Source: Streptomyces sp. WM6386
GTDB taxonomy: Bacteria > Actinomycetota > Actinomycetes > Streptomycetales > Streptomycetaceae
Assembly: GCF_000972385.1 (NCBI RefSeq)
Contig: NZ_JXTE01000018.1
Location: forward strand, 55,579 to 119,578
Reading direction: 5' to 3'
Length of the DNA stretch: 64,000 nucleotides
The translations under genes and the position numbers were made by a program. A model generated the notes under the pieces. It ran no database searches. It had not been told where the DNA came from and saw only the letters and a program-made list of their open reading frames with translations. Numbering within the stretch: position 1 is the first letter of the stretch; each line of letters opens with the position of its first letter. Positions 35,153 through 43,427 of the stretch are shown here, piece by piece.

Positions 35153-35728
35153 TCAGACGTTCACACCGAAGTCCGACGCGATGCCCGACAGGCCCGAGGC
35201 GTAGCCCTGGCCGACGGCGCGGAACTTCCACTCGGCGCCGTTGCGGTACAGCTCGCCGAAGACCATGGCGGTCTCGGTGGCCGCGTCCTCGGACAGGTCG
35301 TAGCGGGCGATCTCGGCGCCGCCGGCCTGGTTGACGATGCGGATGTACGCGTTGCGGACCTGGCCGAAGTTCTGCGAGCGGTTCTCGGCGTCGTAGATCG
35401 AGACCGGGAAGACGATCTTGTCGACGTCGGCCGGGAGGCCCGCCAGGTTGACGTTGATCGCCTCGTCGTCGCCCGCGCCCTCGCCGGTGCGGTTGTCACC
35501 GGTGTGGACGATGGTCTGGTCCGGCGTCTGCTTGTTGTTGAAGAAGACGAAGTGGCCGTCGGAGTAGACCTTGCCCGTCGGGTTGACCGCGATCGCGGAG
35601 GCGTCGAGGTCGAACTCCGTGCCGGTGGTGGTGCGGACGTCCCAGCCCAGGCCCACGGTGACGGCAGTCAGGCCCGGAGCCTCCTTGCTGAGCGAGACGT
35701 TGCCACCCTTGGACAGGCTTACAGCCAT
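35153..35728 (-). CDS. TerD family calcium-binding stress protein
   Basis: 191 residues, normal TerD length. Begins [23 protein letters not shown]. Calcium-ligand segments are [31 protein letters not shown] and [18 protein letters not shown]. TerD proteins are linked to tellurite resistance and to differentiation in Streptomyces, where several paralogues exist. GAAGGA ribosome site 8 bp upstream of the ATG. Confidence 0.93.
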   Translation of the reverse strand: MAVSLSKGGNVSLSKEAPGLTAVTVGLGWDVRTTTGTEFDLDASAIAVNPTGKVYSDGHFVFFNNKQTPDQTIVHTGDNRTGEGAGDDEAINVNLAGLPADVDKIVFPVSIYDAENRSQNFGQVRNAYIRIVNQAGGAEIARYDLSEDAATETAMVFGELYRNGAEWKFRAVGQGYASGLSGIASDFGVNV

Positions 35729-35927
35729 GGTTGGGATCCTTCCCTCGTTATGCATTGCACAGGCGGTACGGGCTTGAAAGCTACATCTACCCCCAAGAAC
35801 GCGGAGAGGGGCACCAAGGTTCCAGGTCTCTTTACTTTCTTTACCAAGCGGGAGTGAGGGGCGCGCGGCGCAGGAGACGGGGATATTCGCGTGACGTGTG
35901 CGGGTCAGCCGCGCGACCATAGGGGGC

Positions 35928-36356
35928 ATGTCCGGTCCTCACGTCATCCGCGGCTCCGTCTCCCTTCCCGAGGCCGAGCTCATGTGGCGTTTCTCGCGGT
36001 CGTCCGGACCGGGCGGCCAGCACGTCAACACCAGCGACTCACAGGTGGAGCTCCGCTTCGACCTGGCCAAGACGGAGTCCCTGCCCGAGGTGTGGAAGCA
36101 GCGGGCCCTGGAACGCCTGGCCGGCCGCCTCGTCGACGGCGTCGTCACGGTCCGCGCCTCCGAGCACCGCTCCCAGTGGCGCAACCGCGAGACCGCCGCC
36201 GTACGCCTGGCCGCCCTCCTGGCCGAGGCCACCGCCCCACCCCCCAAGCCCCGCAGGGCCACCCGCATCCCCCGAGGCATCAACGAACGCCGCCTACGCG
36301 AGAAGAAACAGCGAGCGGAGACGAAGCGGGGCAGGACGGGCCGCGACTGGGGCTAG
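35928..36356 (+). CDS. arfB: Peptidyl-tRNA hydrolase ArfB
   Basis: 142 residues. RF-1-like catalytic domain with GGQ in [19 protein letters not shown] near 26-44, followed by a basic tail ([18 protein letters not shown]) that enters the empty mRNA channel. Rescues ribosomes stalled on non-stop mRNA. Starts ATG at 35928, divergent from terD. Confidence 0.92.
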   Translation: MSGPHVIRGSVSLPEAELMWRFSRSSGPGGQHVNTSDSQVELRFDLAKTESLPEVWKQRALERLAGRLVDGVVTVRASEHRSQWRNRETAAVRLAALLAEATAPPPKPRRATRIPRGINERRLREKKQRAETKRGRTGRDWG

Positions 36357-36375
36357 GTCCGTGTGCAGGGCAGGG

Positions 36376-36456
36376 GTGATTGGCGGATCCGTCCCCGTCC
36401 GGGCCTCGGTCACCTGCGGTTTTGCCGCCCGGCGTCGGGACAGATCCGCCAATCAC
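36376..36456 (+). repeat. 81-bp palindromic element, copy A
   Basis: Outer 20-bp arms (GTGATTGGCGGATCCGTCCC at 36376-36395; complement at 36437-36456, one mismatch) around a 41-nt centre containing GGTCACCTGCGGTTTTGCCG. A related copy lies in inverse orientation at 37435-37515; the two flank the ECF sigma gene. Confidence 0.8.
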
Positions 36457-36560
36457 GGCGCCTTCCACAGCTGGGCGTCGGCTGGGGTGTCACATCTGGC
36501 CCCTTCCGTTCGTCAGACCGGTGAGACCAACCCGGCGACGCGACGAGAGGGCAGAGGCGG

Positions 36561-37400
36561 ATGAGCGAGAGTGAGTTTCTTGCCGAGCGGTTCGAGGCGT
36601 ACCGGGGGCATTTGCATGCCGTTGCCTATCGGATGCTCGGGTCGGGTGCGGAGGCGGACGACGCGGTGCAGGAGGCATGGTTCCGGCTGAGCCGTTCCGA
36701 CACCCGGCAGGTGGAGAATCTCGGGGGCTGGCTCACCACGGTCGTCGGGCGGGTCTGTCTGGACATGCTGCGCTCCCGCAAGGCGCGTGCCGAACAGCCA
36801 CTGGAGCCGGACGTGCCGCTGCCCGGCGTGGTCCCCGACCCCGAGCAGGACGCGCTGCTCGCCGACTCGGTCGGCGTCGCGCTGCTCGTCGTACTCGAGA
36901 CGCTGACGCCCGCCGAACGGCTGGCCTTCGTGCTGCACGACCTGTTCGCGGTGCCGTTCGAGGATGTCGCCGACATCGTGGGACGTACGCCGGCCGCGGC
37001 ACGCCAGCTCGCCAGCCGGGCCCGGCGTCGGGTGCAGGGCGCGCCGGCGCCCGACGCGGACCTGGTCAGGCAGCGGGAGGTCGTCGACGCCTTCCTGGCC
37101 GCCGCGCGCGGGGGCGACTTCGACGCGCTGGTGGATGTGCTCGACCCGGACGTCGTGGCGCGTGCCGAGGCCGGTGTCACGGCGGGCGCCCTTGCGGTGG
37201 CGAAGGGCGCGACGAGCTTCGCGAGCCTCGCCCTGGTCGCGCGGCCCGCACTGGTGGACGGGGCCACGGGGCTCGCGGTGCTGGTGGACGGGCGGGTGGA
37301 GCGGGCGCTGGCCTTCACGTTCGTACGAGACCGGATCGCTGTGATCGACGTCATGACCGCCCCCGCGTGCGTGGCCGCCCTGAAGATCGAGCTCCTGTAG
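36561..37400 (+). CDS. ECF RNA polymerase sigma factor with SnoaL-like C-terminal domain (SigJ/ECF41-like)
   Basis: 279 residues. Sigma region 2 (FEAYRGHLHAVAYRMLGSGAEADDAVQEAWFRL) is near 12-44 and region 4 (LETLTPAERLAFVLHDLFAVPFEDVADIVGRTPAAARQLASRARRRV) near 115-160. The last 110 residues are an NTF2/SnoaL-like domain (VVDAFLAAARGGDFDALVDVLDPDV) that replaces a separate anti-sigma factor in the ECF41 class. No anti-sigma gene is adjacent. Flanked by inverted 81-bp elements. Confidence 0.88.
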   Translation: MSESEFLAERFEAYRGHLHAVAYRMLGSGAEADDAVQEAWFRLSRSDTRQVENLGGWLTTVVGRVCLDMLRSRKARAEQPLEPDVPLPGVVPDPEQDALLADSVGVALLVVLETLTPAERLAFVLHDLFAVPFEDVADIVGRTPAAARQLASRARRRVQGAPAPDADLVRQREVVDAFLAAARGGDFDALVDVLDPDVVARAEAGVTAGALAVAKGATSFASLALVARPALVDGATGLAVLVDGRVERALAFTFVRDRIAVIDVMTAPACVAALKIELL

Positions 37401-37434
37401 GGGAGGCCCGCGCTCCGGAGGGGGAAGGAGCGCG

Positions 37435-37515
37435 GTGAATGGCAGATCTGTCCCCACTCCGCTCGGTAAAACCCCAGGTGATCGCCCCCGCACATGGGAC
37501 ACATCTGCCAATCAC
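37435..37515 (-). repeat. 81-bp palindromic element, copy B (inverted)
   Basis: Arms GTGAATGGCAGATCTGTCCC at 37435-37454 and the complement at 37496-37515 (two mismatches) around a 41-nt centre. The reverse complement of the centre contains ATCACCTGGGGTTTTACCG, aligning with the centre of copy A. Same total length as copy A. Confidence 0.8.
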
Positions 37516-37572
37516 CGAAGCCGCAGGCGACCCCGACCCCGACGCCGACCCCGACGCCCCGTCCCGCCCCCC

Positions 37573-38136
37573 TCAGTCCAGCTGGCGGTAGCGGCCCTTG
37601 AAGTACGTCAGGGGGCCGCCGTCCGCGCTCGGGACTCCTGCAGTCAGGACTCGGCCGATCACCAGGGTGTGGTCGCCCGCGCGTACGCGTTGTTCCGTTC
37701 GGCACTCCAGGGTCGCCAGGGCGCCGCCCACCAGGAGGGAGCCGGTGGCCTCGCCTCGTGTGCAGGGGAGGTCCTCGAAGAGGAGGCGGTCGCTGATGCG
37801 GCCCTTCATGGCGAAGCGGCCGGCGATGTGGCGCTGGCTCTCGGAGAGGACCGAGACGGCCCACAGGGGCTGTTCGTCGAGGAGGTCGTCCATACGGGAG
37901 CCCTCGCGCAGGCTGACCAGCACCAGGGGCGGGTCCAGGGACACCGACATGAAGGCGGTGGCCGTCATGCCGACGTCCTCGCCCCCCGGCCCCTCGGCGT
38001 CGAGCGGGGGCTCGTAGGCGGTCACCAGGACCACACCCGCGGCCAGCCGTGACATGGCGGCGCGGAACTCGTCGTTGCTCACCCCCACAGGATGCCCGTA
38101 GGCGGTCACGGCGGTGATCGGAGAAGTGTTCGGCAC
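37573..38136 (-). CDS. Flavin reductase-like (FMN-binding split barrel) protein
   Basis: 187 residues from GTG at 38136. FMN-binding fold of NADH:FMN oxidoreductases: DEFRAAMSRLAAGVVLVTA at the start, GMTATAFMSVSLDPPLVLVSLR at about 56-77, AGRFAMKGRIS, then GALATLECRTEQRVRAGDHTLVIGRV. It usually supplies reduced flavin to a partner monooxygenase; none is adjacent. A start at the internal VSNDEF GTG is possible. Confidence 0.85.
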   Translation of the reverse strand: MPNTSPITAVTAYGHPVGVSNDEFRAAMSRLAAGVVLVTAYEPPLDAEGPGGEDVGMTATAFMSVSLDPPLVLVSLREGSRMDDLLDEQPLWAVSVLSESQRHIAGRFAMKGRISDRLLFEDLPCTRGEATGSLLVGGALATLECRTEQRVRAGDHTLVIGRVLTAGVPSADGGPLTYFKGRYRQLD

Positions 38137-38319
38137 GTCGGGAACGCTAGTGCCCGACCGGTGCGGACCGCATCGGACCTCCGCCCGAGCCGGGACCCGA
38201 TCTCGGACCTAGGACCCCCGACCAGCCCCTCCCCGCGAACCTCCACAAACCCACAAAGTTTGCGTTCAGTAAACGCACAGGGAAAACGCAGAAACCCCAC
38301 TCAATTGTTCATCTTTCGC

Positions 38320-38335
38320 TGTGACTTGAGTCACA
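38320..38335. promoter_or_regulatory. Crp-type operator upstream of cdgB
   Basis: TGTGACTTGAGTCACA is a perfect TGTGA-N6-TCACA palindrome, the consensus for CRP/FNR-family regulators. It sits 130 bp before the cdgB start in the 328-bp gap. Binding by the Streptomyces Crp is inference. Confidence 0.65.
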
Positions 38336-38349
38336 AGGGGTACTAATTG

Positions 38350-38364
38350 TTGACCCTGTGTACC
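38350..38364. promoter_or_regulatory. BldD-box-like site upstream of cdgB
   Basis: TTGACCCTGTGTACC fits the BldD pattern nTnACnCwGnGTnAn at all but one defined position. cdgB is a known direct BldD target in S. coelicolor (from memory), which supports the call. Confidence 0.6.
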
Positions 38365-38464
38365 GAGTGAGCAGCGCGCTGTGATTCAGTGGCGGGGAAG
38401 CTGCCAGAACGATACGCCGATGAGAACCCTTGATTCGCTGCGAGGTCTCGGGGGGAGGGCGAGC

Positions 38465-40117
38465 ATGGAGACCGAGTCGGAGCCCTACGTCCGTCTTGCG
38501 ACTCTGCGACAACTGCATCAGGTCATGGCGGACATGAACACCGCCCGATCCCTGGCGGACACCTTGCAGACCGTCGCCGACGGAGTGGTCACCGGCCTCG
38601 GCTACGAGCTGGCGTGCGTCAACCTCGTCCGCCCCGACGGCGACCTCGTCGTCGCCGCCTTCGCCGGCAACCCCGCCGCCGAGGCGCTCATCACCGGCCG
38701 GGTCGGCTCCCGCGACTCCTGGGAGCGCCGCCTGAGCATGGGTGAGAACTGGGGCGACCTGGTCTTCATCCCGCACACCGAGGGCTGGATCCTCGACGAC
38801 GACGACGTACCGCAGTGGTACACCGACGGCCCCGCGCCCCGCTTCGAGGACGAGTGGCACCCCTCCGACCGGCTCTTCGCCCCCATGTTCACGCCCGGCG
38901 TGGGCGGCGCCGCCTGCGGGGAGCTGATCGGCGTGCTCTCCGTGGACCGGCCGCGCAACGGCCGCCGGCCGGGCGCCTGGGGACGCGAAGCGCTCCAGAT
39001 GTACGCGTTCCAGGCCGCCATCGCGATCAGCAACGCGCGCCTGCGCGCCAACATGCAGCGCGCACTGGTCAGGCTCGAGCGCGAACAGCAGGCACTCAGG
39101 GCCAGTGAAGAGAGCTTCCGGCAGGCCTTCGAGTACGCCCCCTCCGGCATGGCCATCGCCGAGATGGGCGGCGACCAGCACGGCCGGATCCTGCGGACCA
39201 ACGACGCCCTGTGCCGTCTCCTGGGCCGTCCCGCCTCCGCGATGCGCCGCTACTCCTTCTCCGACCTGGTCCACCCCGAGGACATAGGGACACTGCTGAG
39301 AACCTCGGCGGAGGGTGGACGCGCGGAGCTGCGCCTGGGCCGCCGCGACGGCACCTACCTCTGGGTCTCGCTCCGCAACTCCGTCGTCGCCGACGCCGCC
39401 GACGGCCCCCGCTTCCTCCTCACCCACGTCGAGGACATAGAGGACCGCAAGCGCCGCGAGCTCCAGCTCGCTCACCGCGCCTCCCACGACTCCCTCACCG
39501 GCCTGCCGAACTCCGCCGAGCTGCGCGCCCGGCTCTCCGCGCGGCTGTGCAAGCGCCCCACCCACGCCGCCCTCGAATCCATCGACGCGGCCTTCGGCCA
39601 CCCCGCCTACGACGCCAACGGTCACGGCTTCGACTTCCGGCCCGGCATCGAGTCGTTCGACGCCGCCTTCGACCACCATGTGCACACCGTCGCCCCCGAG
39701 GGTGAACTCGACGACGGCACCAAGGGGCTCGCGGTCCTCTTCTGCGACCTCGACGGCTTCAAGTCGATCAATGACCGGTTCGGGCACAACGCCGGTGACG
39801 CGGTCCTCATCGAGGTCGCCCGTCGGCTGTCCCGGCAGGTCCGCGACGGCGACACCGTGGCCCGGCTCGGTGGCGACGAGTTCGTGATCCTCGCCGACGG
39901 CCTGGGCCGCGCGGACGCCGCCGACCTCGCCGTACGCCTGCGCAACGAGATCATCCAGCCCATCCGCGCCGAGGGCCGGGCCGTCCGCGTCGGCGCCAGT
40001 TTCGGCATCGGCTGGGCGCACTGCGGGATGACGGCGGACGAAGTGTTGAAGTCCGCCGACGAGCGGATGTACGTAGAGAAACGATCTCGTCCCAAACAAC
40101 ACAGACGCGCGGGATGA
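38465..40117 (+). CDS. cdgB: Diguanylate cyclase CdgB (GAF-PAS-GGDEF)
   Basis: 550 residues. GAF domain at about 15-200 (ARSLADTLQTVADGVVTGLGYELACVNLV), PAS/PAC at about 215-335 (SFRQAFEYAPSGMAIAEM, LRLGRRDGTYLWVSLRNSV), and GGDEF at about 340-540 with the intact active site RLGGDEFVIL. RDGD lies five residues before it, a consensus inhibitory I-site. Makes c-di-GMP, which controls development through BldD. The Ser-to-Leu linker between HDSLTGLPN and the catalytic core carries an about 60-residue insertion. ATG at 38465 was chosen for its GGGGGGAGGG ribosome site; an in-frame ATG at 38420 is possible. Confidence 0.92.
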   Translation: METESEPYVRLATLRQLHQVMADMNTARSLADTLQTVADGVVTGLGYELACVNLVRPDGDLVVAAFAGNPAAEALITGRVGSRDSWERRLSMGENWGDLVFIPHTEGWILDDDDVPQWYTDGPAPRFEDEWHPSDRLFAPMFTPGVGGAACGELIGVLSVDRPRNGRRPGAWGREALQMYAFQAAIAISNARLRANMQRALVRLEREQQALRASEESFRQAFEYAPSGMAIAEMGGDQHGRILRTNDALCRLLGRPASAMRRYSFSDLVHPEDIGTLLRTSAEGGRAELRLGRRDGTYLWVSLRNSVVADAADGPRFLLTHVEDIEDRKRRELQLAHRASHDSLTGLPNSAELRARLSARLCKRPTHAALESIDAAFGHPAYDANGHGFDFRPGIESFDAAFDHHVHTVAPEGELDDGTKGLAVLFCDLDGFKSINDRFGHNAGDAVLIEVARRLSRQVRDGDTVARLGGDEFVILADGLGRADAADLAVRLRNEIIQPIRAEGRAVRVGASFGIGWAHCGMTADEVLKSADERMYVEKRSRPKQHRRAG

Positions 40118-40236
40118 TCCCCAGGTCAGCGAGCTGATGCGATCCGAGTCACCCGTTTGGGGCAGCAGGAGCGGGTAGGCTCGCCATTCACCACGCGTAC
40201 CGCATCCGTCCCCGCACCTGCTGAGGAGTACCTGGG

Positions 40237-41184
40237 ATGACGTCCGGCACCACCGGCGCGAACACGCCGCCCGAGGACGACGACCCGTTCGGCTACCTCT
40301 ACGCCGACGGACAGGCCAACGGAGCCCAGCCGCCCTCCGGCGGCTACGGCTATCCGGGCTCCGTCAACCGGGTGCGCGCGGTCGGCCAGCGCCAGTACGG
40401 GCAGCCGCAGCAGCAGTCCACCGCGCCGTACGGCCAGGTGCCGCAGCAGCAGGGCGCCTACGGCCAGCCCAACAACGCGCACTACGCGGCACCGGAGACC
40501 TTCCCGGGCGGCGCCCCCACCACCCAGCACCCGCAGCAGGGGTACGGCGGTGGCGGTCGCGGCCGGGGTCCCAACACCAAGGGCCTGCTGATCGGTGCCA
40601 TCGCGGTGGTCGCCGCGGTCGTCATCGGCATCGGGGTGGCGATGCTGGGCGGCGACGGCGACGACGACGCCTCCGGCAACCAGGCCAGCAGCACGCCGAG
40701 TACCTCGCAGAGCTCGGAGCCGAGTGCGTCGACCTCGCAGTCGGCGGAGGCCGGAGAGCTCCCTAAGGCGGACGCGAAGGTGCTGCGCCTGGAGGGCGGC
40801 ACGGCCACCGCGTCCGACGTGAAGGGCGCCAAGTCCGACGGCGGCATCTACGTCCAGGGCTTCAACCAGGTTGGCGCGAAGGTCATCTGGACCGTCAACG
40901 GCATCGAGAAGTCCGGTACCTACCGGGTTTACGTGCGCTACAGCATTCCTGGCGTCGACGCCAACGGGACGCTGACGGTCAACGGCACGGCCAGCACCCA
41001 GCCGCTGAACATGAAGAACTTCGGCGGGCTGCCCAAGGGCGACTGGGAGAAGGGCTGGCAGACCACCTGGGCCCAGGTCTCCCTGAACAAGGGCACCAAC
41101 ACGATCCAGCTCTCATGCGAACAGGGCAACCAGTGCAATGCCCTGCTCGACCAGTTCTCCGTGACGGAGAACGTCGACCCGTAG
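40237..41184 (+). CDS. Membrane-anchored carbohydrate-binding-module protein
   Basis: 315 residues. A 110-residue cytoplasmic Gln/Gly/Tyr/Pro-rich region (QYGQPQQQSTAPYGQ and similar) precedes one TM helix (LLIGAIAVVAAVVIGIGVAML, about 115-136) and a Ser/Thr linker. The external CBM6/35-like beta-sandwich starts LPKADAKVLRLEGGTA and includes YRVYVRYSIPG, QVSLNKGTNTIQLSCE and CNALLDQFSV. It may bind cell wall or environmental glycans. GAGGAG ribosome site upstream; converges with the sugar kinase 3 bp away. Confidence 0.8.
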   Translation: MTSGTTGANTPPEDDDPFGYLYADGQANGAQPPSGGYGYPGSVNRVRAVGQRQYGQPQQQSTAPYGQVPQQQGAYGQPNNAHYAAPETFPGGAPTTQHPQQGYGGGGRGRGPNTKGLLIGAIAVVAAVVIGIGVAMLGGDGDDDASGNQASSTPSTSQSSEPSASTSQSAEAGELPKADAKVLRLEGGTATASDVKGAKSDGGIYVQGFNQVGAKVIWTVNGIEKSGTYRVYVRYSIPGVDANGTLTVNGTASTQPLNMKNFGGLPKGDWEKGWQTTWAQVSLNKGTNTIQLSCEQGNQCNALLDQFSVTENVDP

Positions 41185-41187
41185 CCC

Positions 41188-42117
41188 TCAGGCCGCGTTG
41201 ACGTCCCCCGTCACCGCGACCCGCCCCCGCAACTCCTCGTACGCGGACGCGTCGAACTCGCCCGCCACCGGCGCCAGTACCGTCGCCGCCGACAGCGCGA
41301 CCGCGCGGGCCAGCCGGTCCGGCCACGGCAGCTGCTCGACCAGCCCCGACAGCAGCCCCGCGACCGCGGAGTCGCCGGCGCCCGTCGGGTTGCCGTGGAC
41401 ACGGGTCGGCGGGGTGGCGCGCCAGCGGCCCTCGGGGGACGCGGCGAGGAGGCCCTCCGCACCGAGAGACGTGACGACCGCGCGGGCGCCCCGCCGCCGT
41501 GCGTCCTGCGTGGCGCGCAACGGCTCGTGGGAGCCCGTCAGTTCGGCCAGTTCGTCGGCGTTCGGCTTGATGATGTCCGGGCGGGCCGCGACCCCGCGCC
41601 GCAGGGCTTCGCCGCTGGTGTCGAGGAGGACCGGGACCCCGGCCGCGCGAGCGGTCCGCACCAACCCCGCGTACGCCCCCACCGGCACTCCCGGCGGCAG
41701 GCTGCCGCACAGGGCCACCGCCGCCATCGACGGGAGCAGATCCTCGTACGCCTCCTGGAAGGCGGACCACTCGGCGGGTGTGACGGTCGGGCCGGGTTCG
41801 TTCAACTGGGTGGTGTCGCCGCTCCGTTCGTCCACCACCGCTATCGTGCGCCGGGTCGCGCCCAAGACGGGGACCAGGGCGTTCACCACGCCGGACGTCG
41901 CCGTGAGGTGCTCCTGTACGACGCCTCCCGTCGCGCCGCCCACGAAGCCGGTGACCGTCACCTCGTGGCCGAGGGCGGCGAGTACGCGGGCCACGTTCAG
42001 GCCCTTGCCGCCGGGACGTTCGGTCACCTCGGAGACGCGATGGGAAGCGTGCGGTTCGAGGGCCCGTACGCGATAGGTGATGTCCAGAGCGGTGTTCAGC
42101 GTGACCGTGAGGATCAC
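41188..42117 (-). CDS. PfkB-family sugar kinase (1-phosphofructokinase/tagatose-6-P kinase type)
   Basis: 309 residues from GTG at 42117 (GGGGAGG ribosome site). Signature 1 ERPGGKGLNVARVLAALGHEVTVTGFVGG near 32-60. Signature 2 is in GNPTGAGDSAVAGLLSGL near 240-257 with the catalytic Asp. LTVTLNTALDITYRV at the start is characteristic of the hexose-phosphate kinase group. It precedes no obvious PTS gene. It lies downstream of nagA on the same strand, so a role in amino-sugar or hexose phosphate catabolism is plausible. Confidence 0.88.
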   Translation of the reverse strand: MILTVTLNTALDITYRVRALEPHASHRVSEVTERPGGKGLNVARVLAALGHEVTVTGFVGGATGGVVQEHLTATSGVVNALVPVLGATRRTIAVVDERSGDTTQLNEPGPTVTPAEWSAFQEAYEDLLPSMAAVALCGSLPPGVPVGAYAGLVRTARAAGVPVLLDTSGEALRRGVAARPDIIKPNADELAELTGSHEPLRATQDARRRGARAVVTSLGAEGLLAASPEGRWRATPPTRVHGNPTGAGDSAVAGLLSGLVEQLPWPDRLARAVALSAATVLAPVAGEFDASAYEELRGRVAVTGDVNAA

Positions 42118-42215
42118 CTGAACCGACCTCCCCGTAAGAAAACGCTGCACTGTGTCCGCGCGGACGGCGGCCGTCCCAGTCTCCCAGGACAACCGCCGCC
42201 TAACAGAAGGACACT

Positions 42216-43427
42216 TCAGCCCAGTTGGGGATCGACCACCCATTCACCGCGTCGCATCACGCCCTTGAGGGCGAATTGATGGTCAAGAAGTACCAGGTCG
42301 GCATACTTGCCCGGCTCCAGCGAGCCGATCGTGTCGTACATCCCCAGCAGCCGGGCCGGGTTGGCGGACAGCGCCGCCACGGCGTCCTCGACGGACAGCC
42401 GGTCGACCGTCACCGCCCGCTGGAAGGCGCGGTCCAGGGTGAGCGTGGAGCCCGCGATCGAGCCACCTTCCACCAGCCGCGCCACCCCCTCGCTGACCTC
42501 GACCTCCAGCGGGCCGAGCATGTAGCGGCCGTCGCCGAAGCCGGCCGCGTCCATCGCGTCCGTGATGAACGCGACCCGGTCCGGGCCCGCGTGATGGAAC
42601 GCCAGCTGGAGGGCGGCCGGGTGGAGATGGGTGCCGTCGTTGATCAGCTCGACCGTGATGCGCTCGTCCTCCAGGAGGGCGGCGATCGGGCCGGGGGTGC
42701 GGTGGCCGAGCGTGGGCATCGCGTTGAACAGGTGCGTCGCGACGGTCGCGCCCGCGTCGATCGCCTCCACCGTCTGCTCGTACGTCGCGTCCGTGTGGCC
42801 GATCGCCGCGATGACGCCGTGTTCGGCGAGCAGGCGTACGGAGTCGATGCCGCCGGGGAGTTCGGTGGCGAGGGTGACCATCCTGGCCTTGCCGCGCGCC
42901 GCGTCGATCAGCTTGCGGACCTCTGCCGGGTCCGGGTCGCGCAGCAGTTCCTCGGAGTGCGCGCCCTTGCGGCAGGGGGAGATGAACGGGCCCTCGAAGT
43001 GGATGCCGGCGATGTCGCCCTGCTCGGCGAGTTCGGACAGGAGGCCCGCCCGCTGGGCCAGGAAGTCCATGTCGCCGGTGACGGTGGAGGCGACGAGGGT
43101 GGTGGTGCCGTGGAGGCGGTGGGTGTGGATGCCCCTGACTACGTCGTCTGCGGTGCCTGAGGTGAACGAGGCTCCGCCGCCGCCGTGGTTGTGGATGTCG
43201 ACGAAGCCCGGCACCAGCGTGTGGCCGCGGACGTCCATGACCTGGGCGTTCTCTGGAGCGCTGCCGGCGATTCGGGTGCCGTCGATGATCACTCGGCCGT
43301 CTTTGACAGTTCCGGTGGGGAGGACGACCGTTGCGCCGGACAGGACGAGGGGCGCTTTGCCCGTCGCGGGCTGCGGGTTGTCTGTGGCTGGTCGCGCAGT
43401 TCCCCGCGCCCCTGAGGGGGTTGCCAT
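42216..43427 (-). CDS. nagA: N-acetylglucosamine-6-phosphate deacetylase
   Basis: 403 residues. Amidohydrolase fold: VPGFVDIHNHGGGG near 72, the metal ligand HFEGPFISPCRKGAHS near 143, then GHTDATYEQ, THLFNAMPTLGHRTPG and ITDAMDAAGFGDG with the catalytic Asp. Converts GlcNAc-6-P to GlcN-6-P. Its ATG shares one base with the nagK stop (TGATG), so the two are coupled. The first 26 residues are unusual: they are encoded by a dispersed Streptomyces palindromic repeat and lack family similarity, which resumes at LVLSGATVVLPTG. Confidence 0.95.
   Translation of the reverse strand: MATPSGARGTARPATDNPQPATGKAPLVLSGATVVLPTGTVKDGRVIIDGTRIAGSAPENAQVMDVRGHTLVPGFVDIHNHGGGGASFTSGTADDVVRGIHTHRLHGTTTLVASTVTGDMDFLAQRAGLLSELAEQGDIAGIHFEGPFISPCRKGAHSEELLRDPDPAEVRKLIDAARGKARMVTLATELPGGIDSVRLLAEHGVIAAIGHTDATYEQTVEAIDAGATVATHLFNAMPTLGHRTPGPIAALLEDERITVELINDGTHLHPAALQLAFHHAGPDRVAFITDAMDAAGFGDGRYMLGPLEVEVSEGVARLVEGGSIAGSTLTLDRAFQRAVTVDRLSVEDAVAALSANPARLLGMYDTIGSLEPGKYADLVLLDHQFALKGVMRRGEWVVDPQLG
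43367..43416. repeat. Dispersed Streptomyces repeat inside the nagA 5' end
   Basis: Plus-strand GCTGGTCGCGCAGTTCCCC followed by GCGCCCCTGA matches a repeat I recall as very common in Streptomyces intergenic regions. Here it is translated as the N-terminal extension of NagA. Confidence 0.6.

Noticed and set aside
36376..36456. CRISPR repeat-spacer unit
   Set aside because: Only two copies, in opposite orientation and 1 kb apart, with no cas genes.
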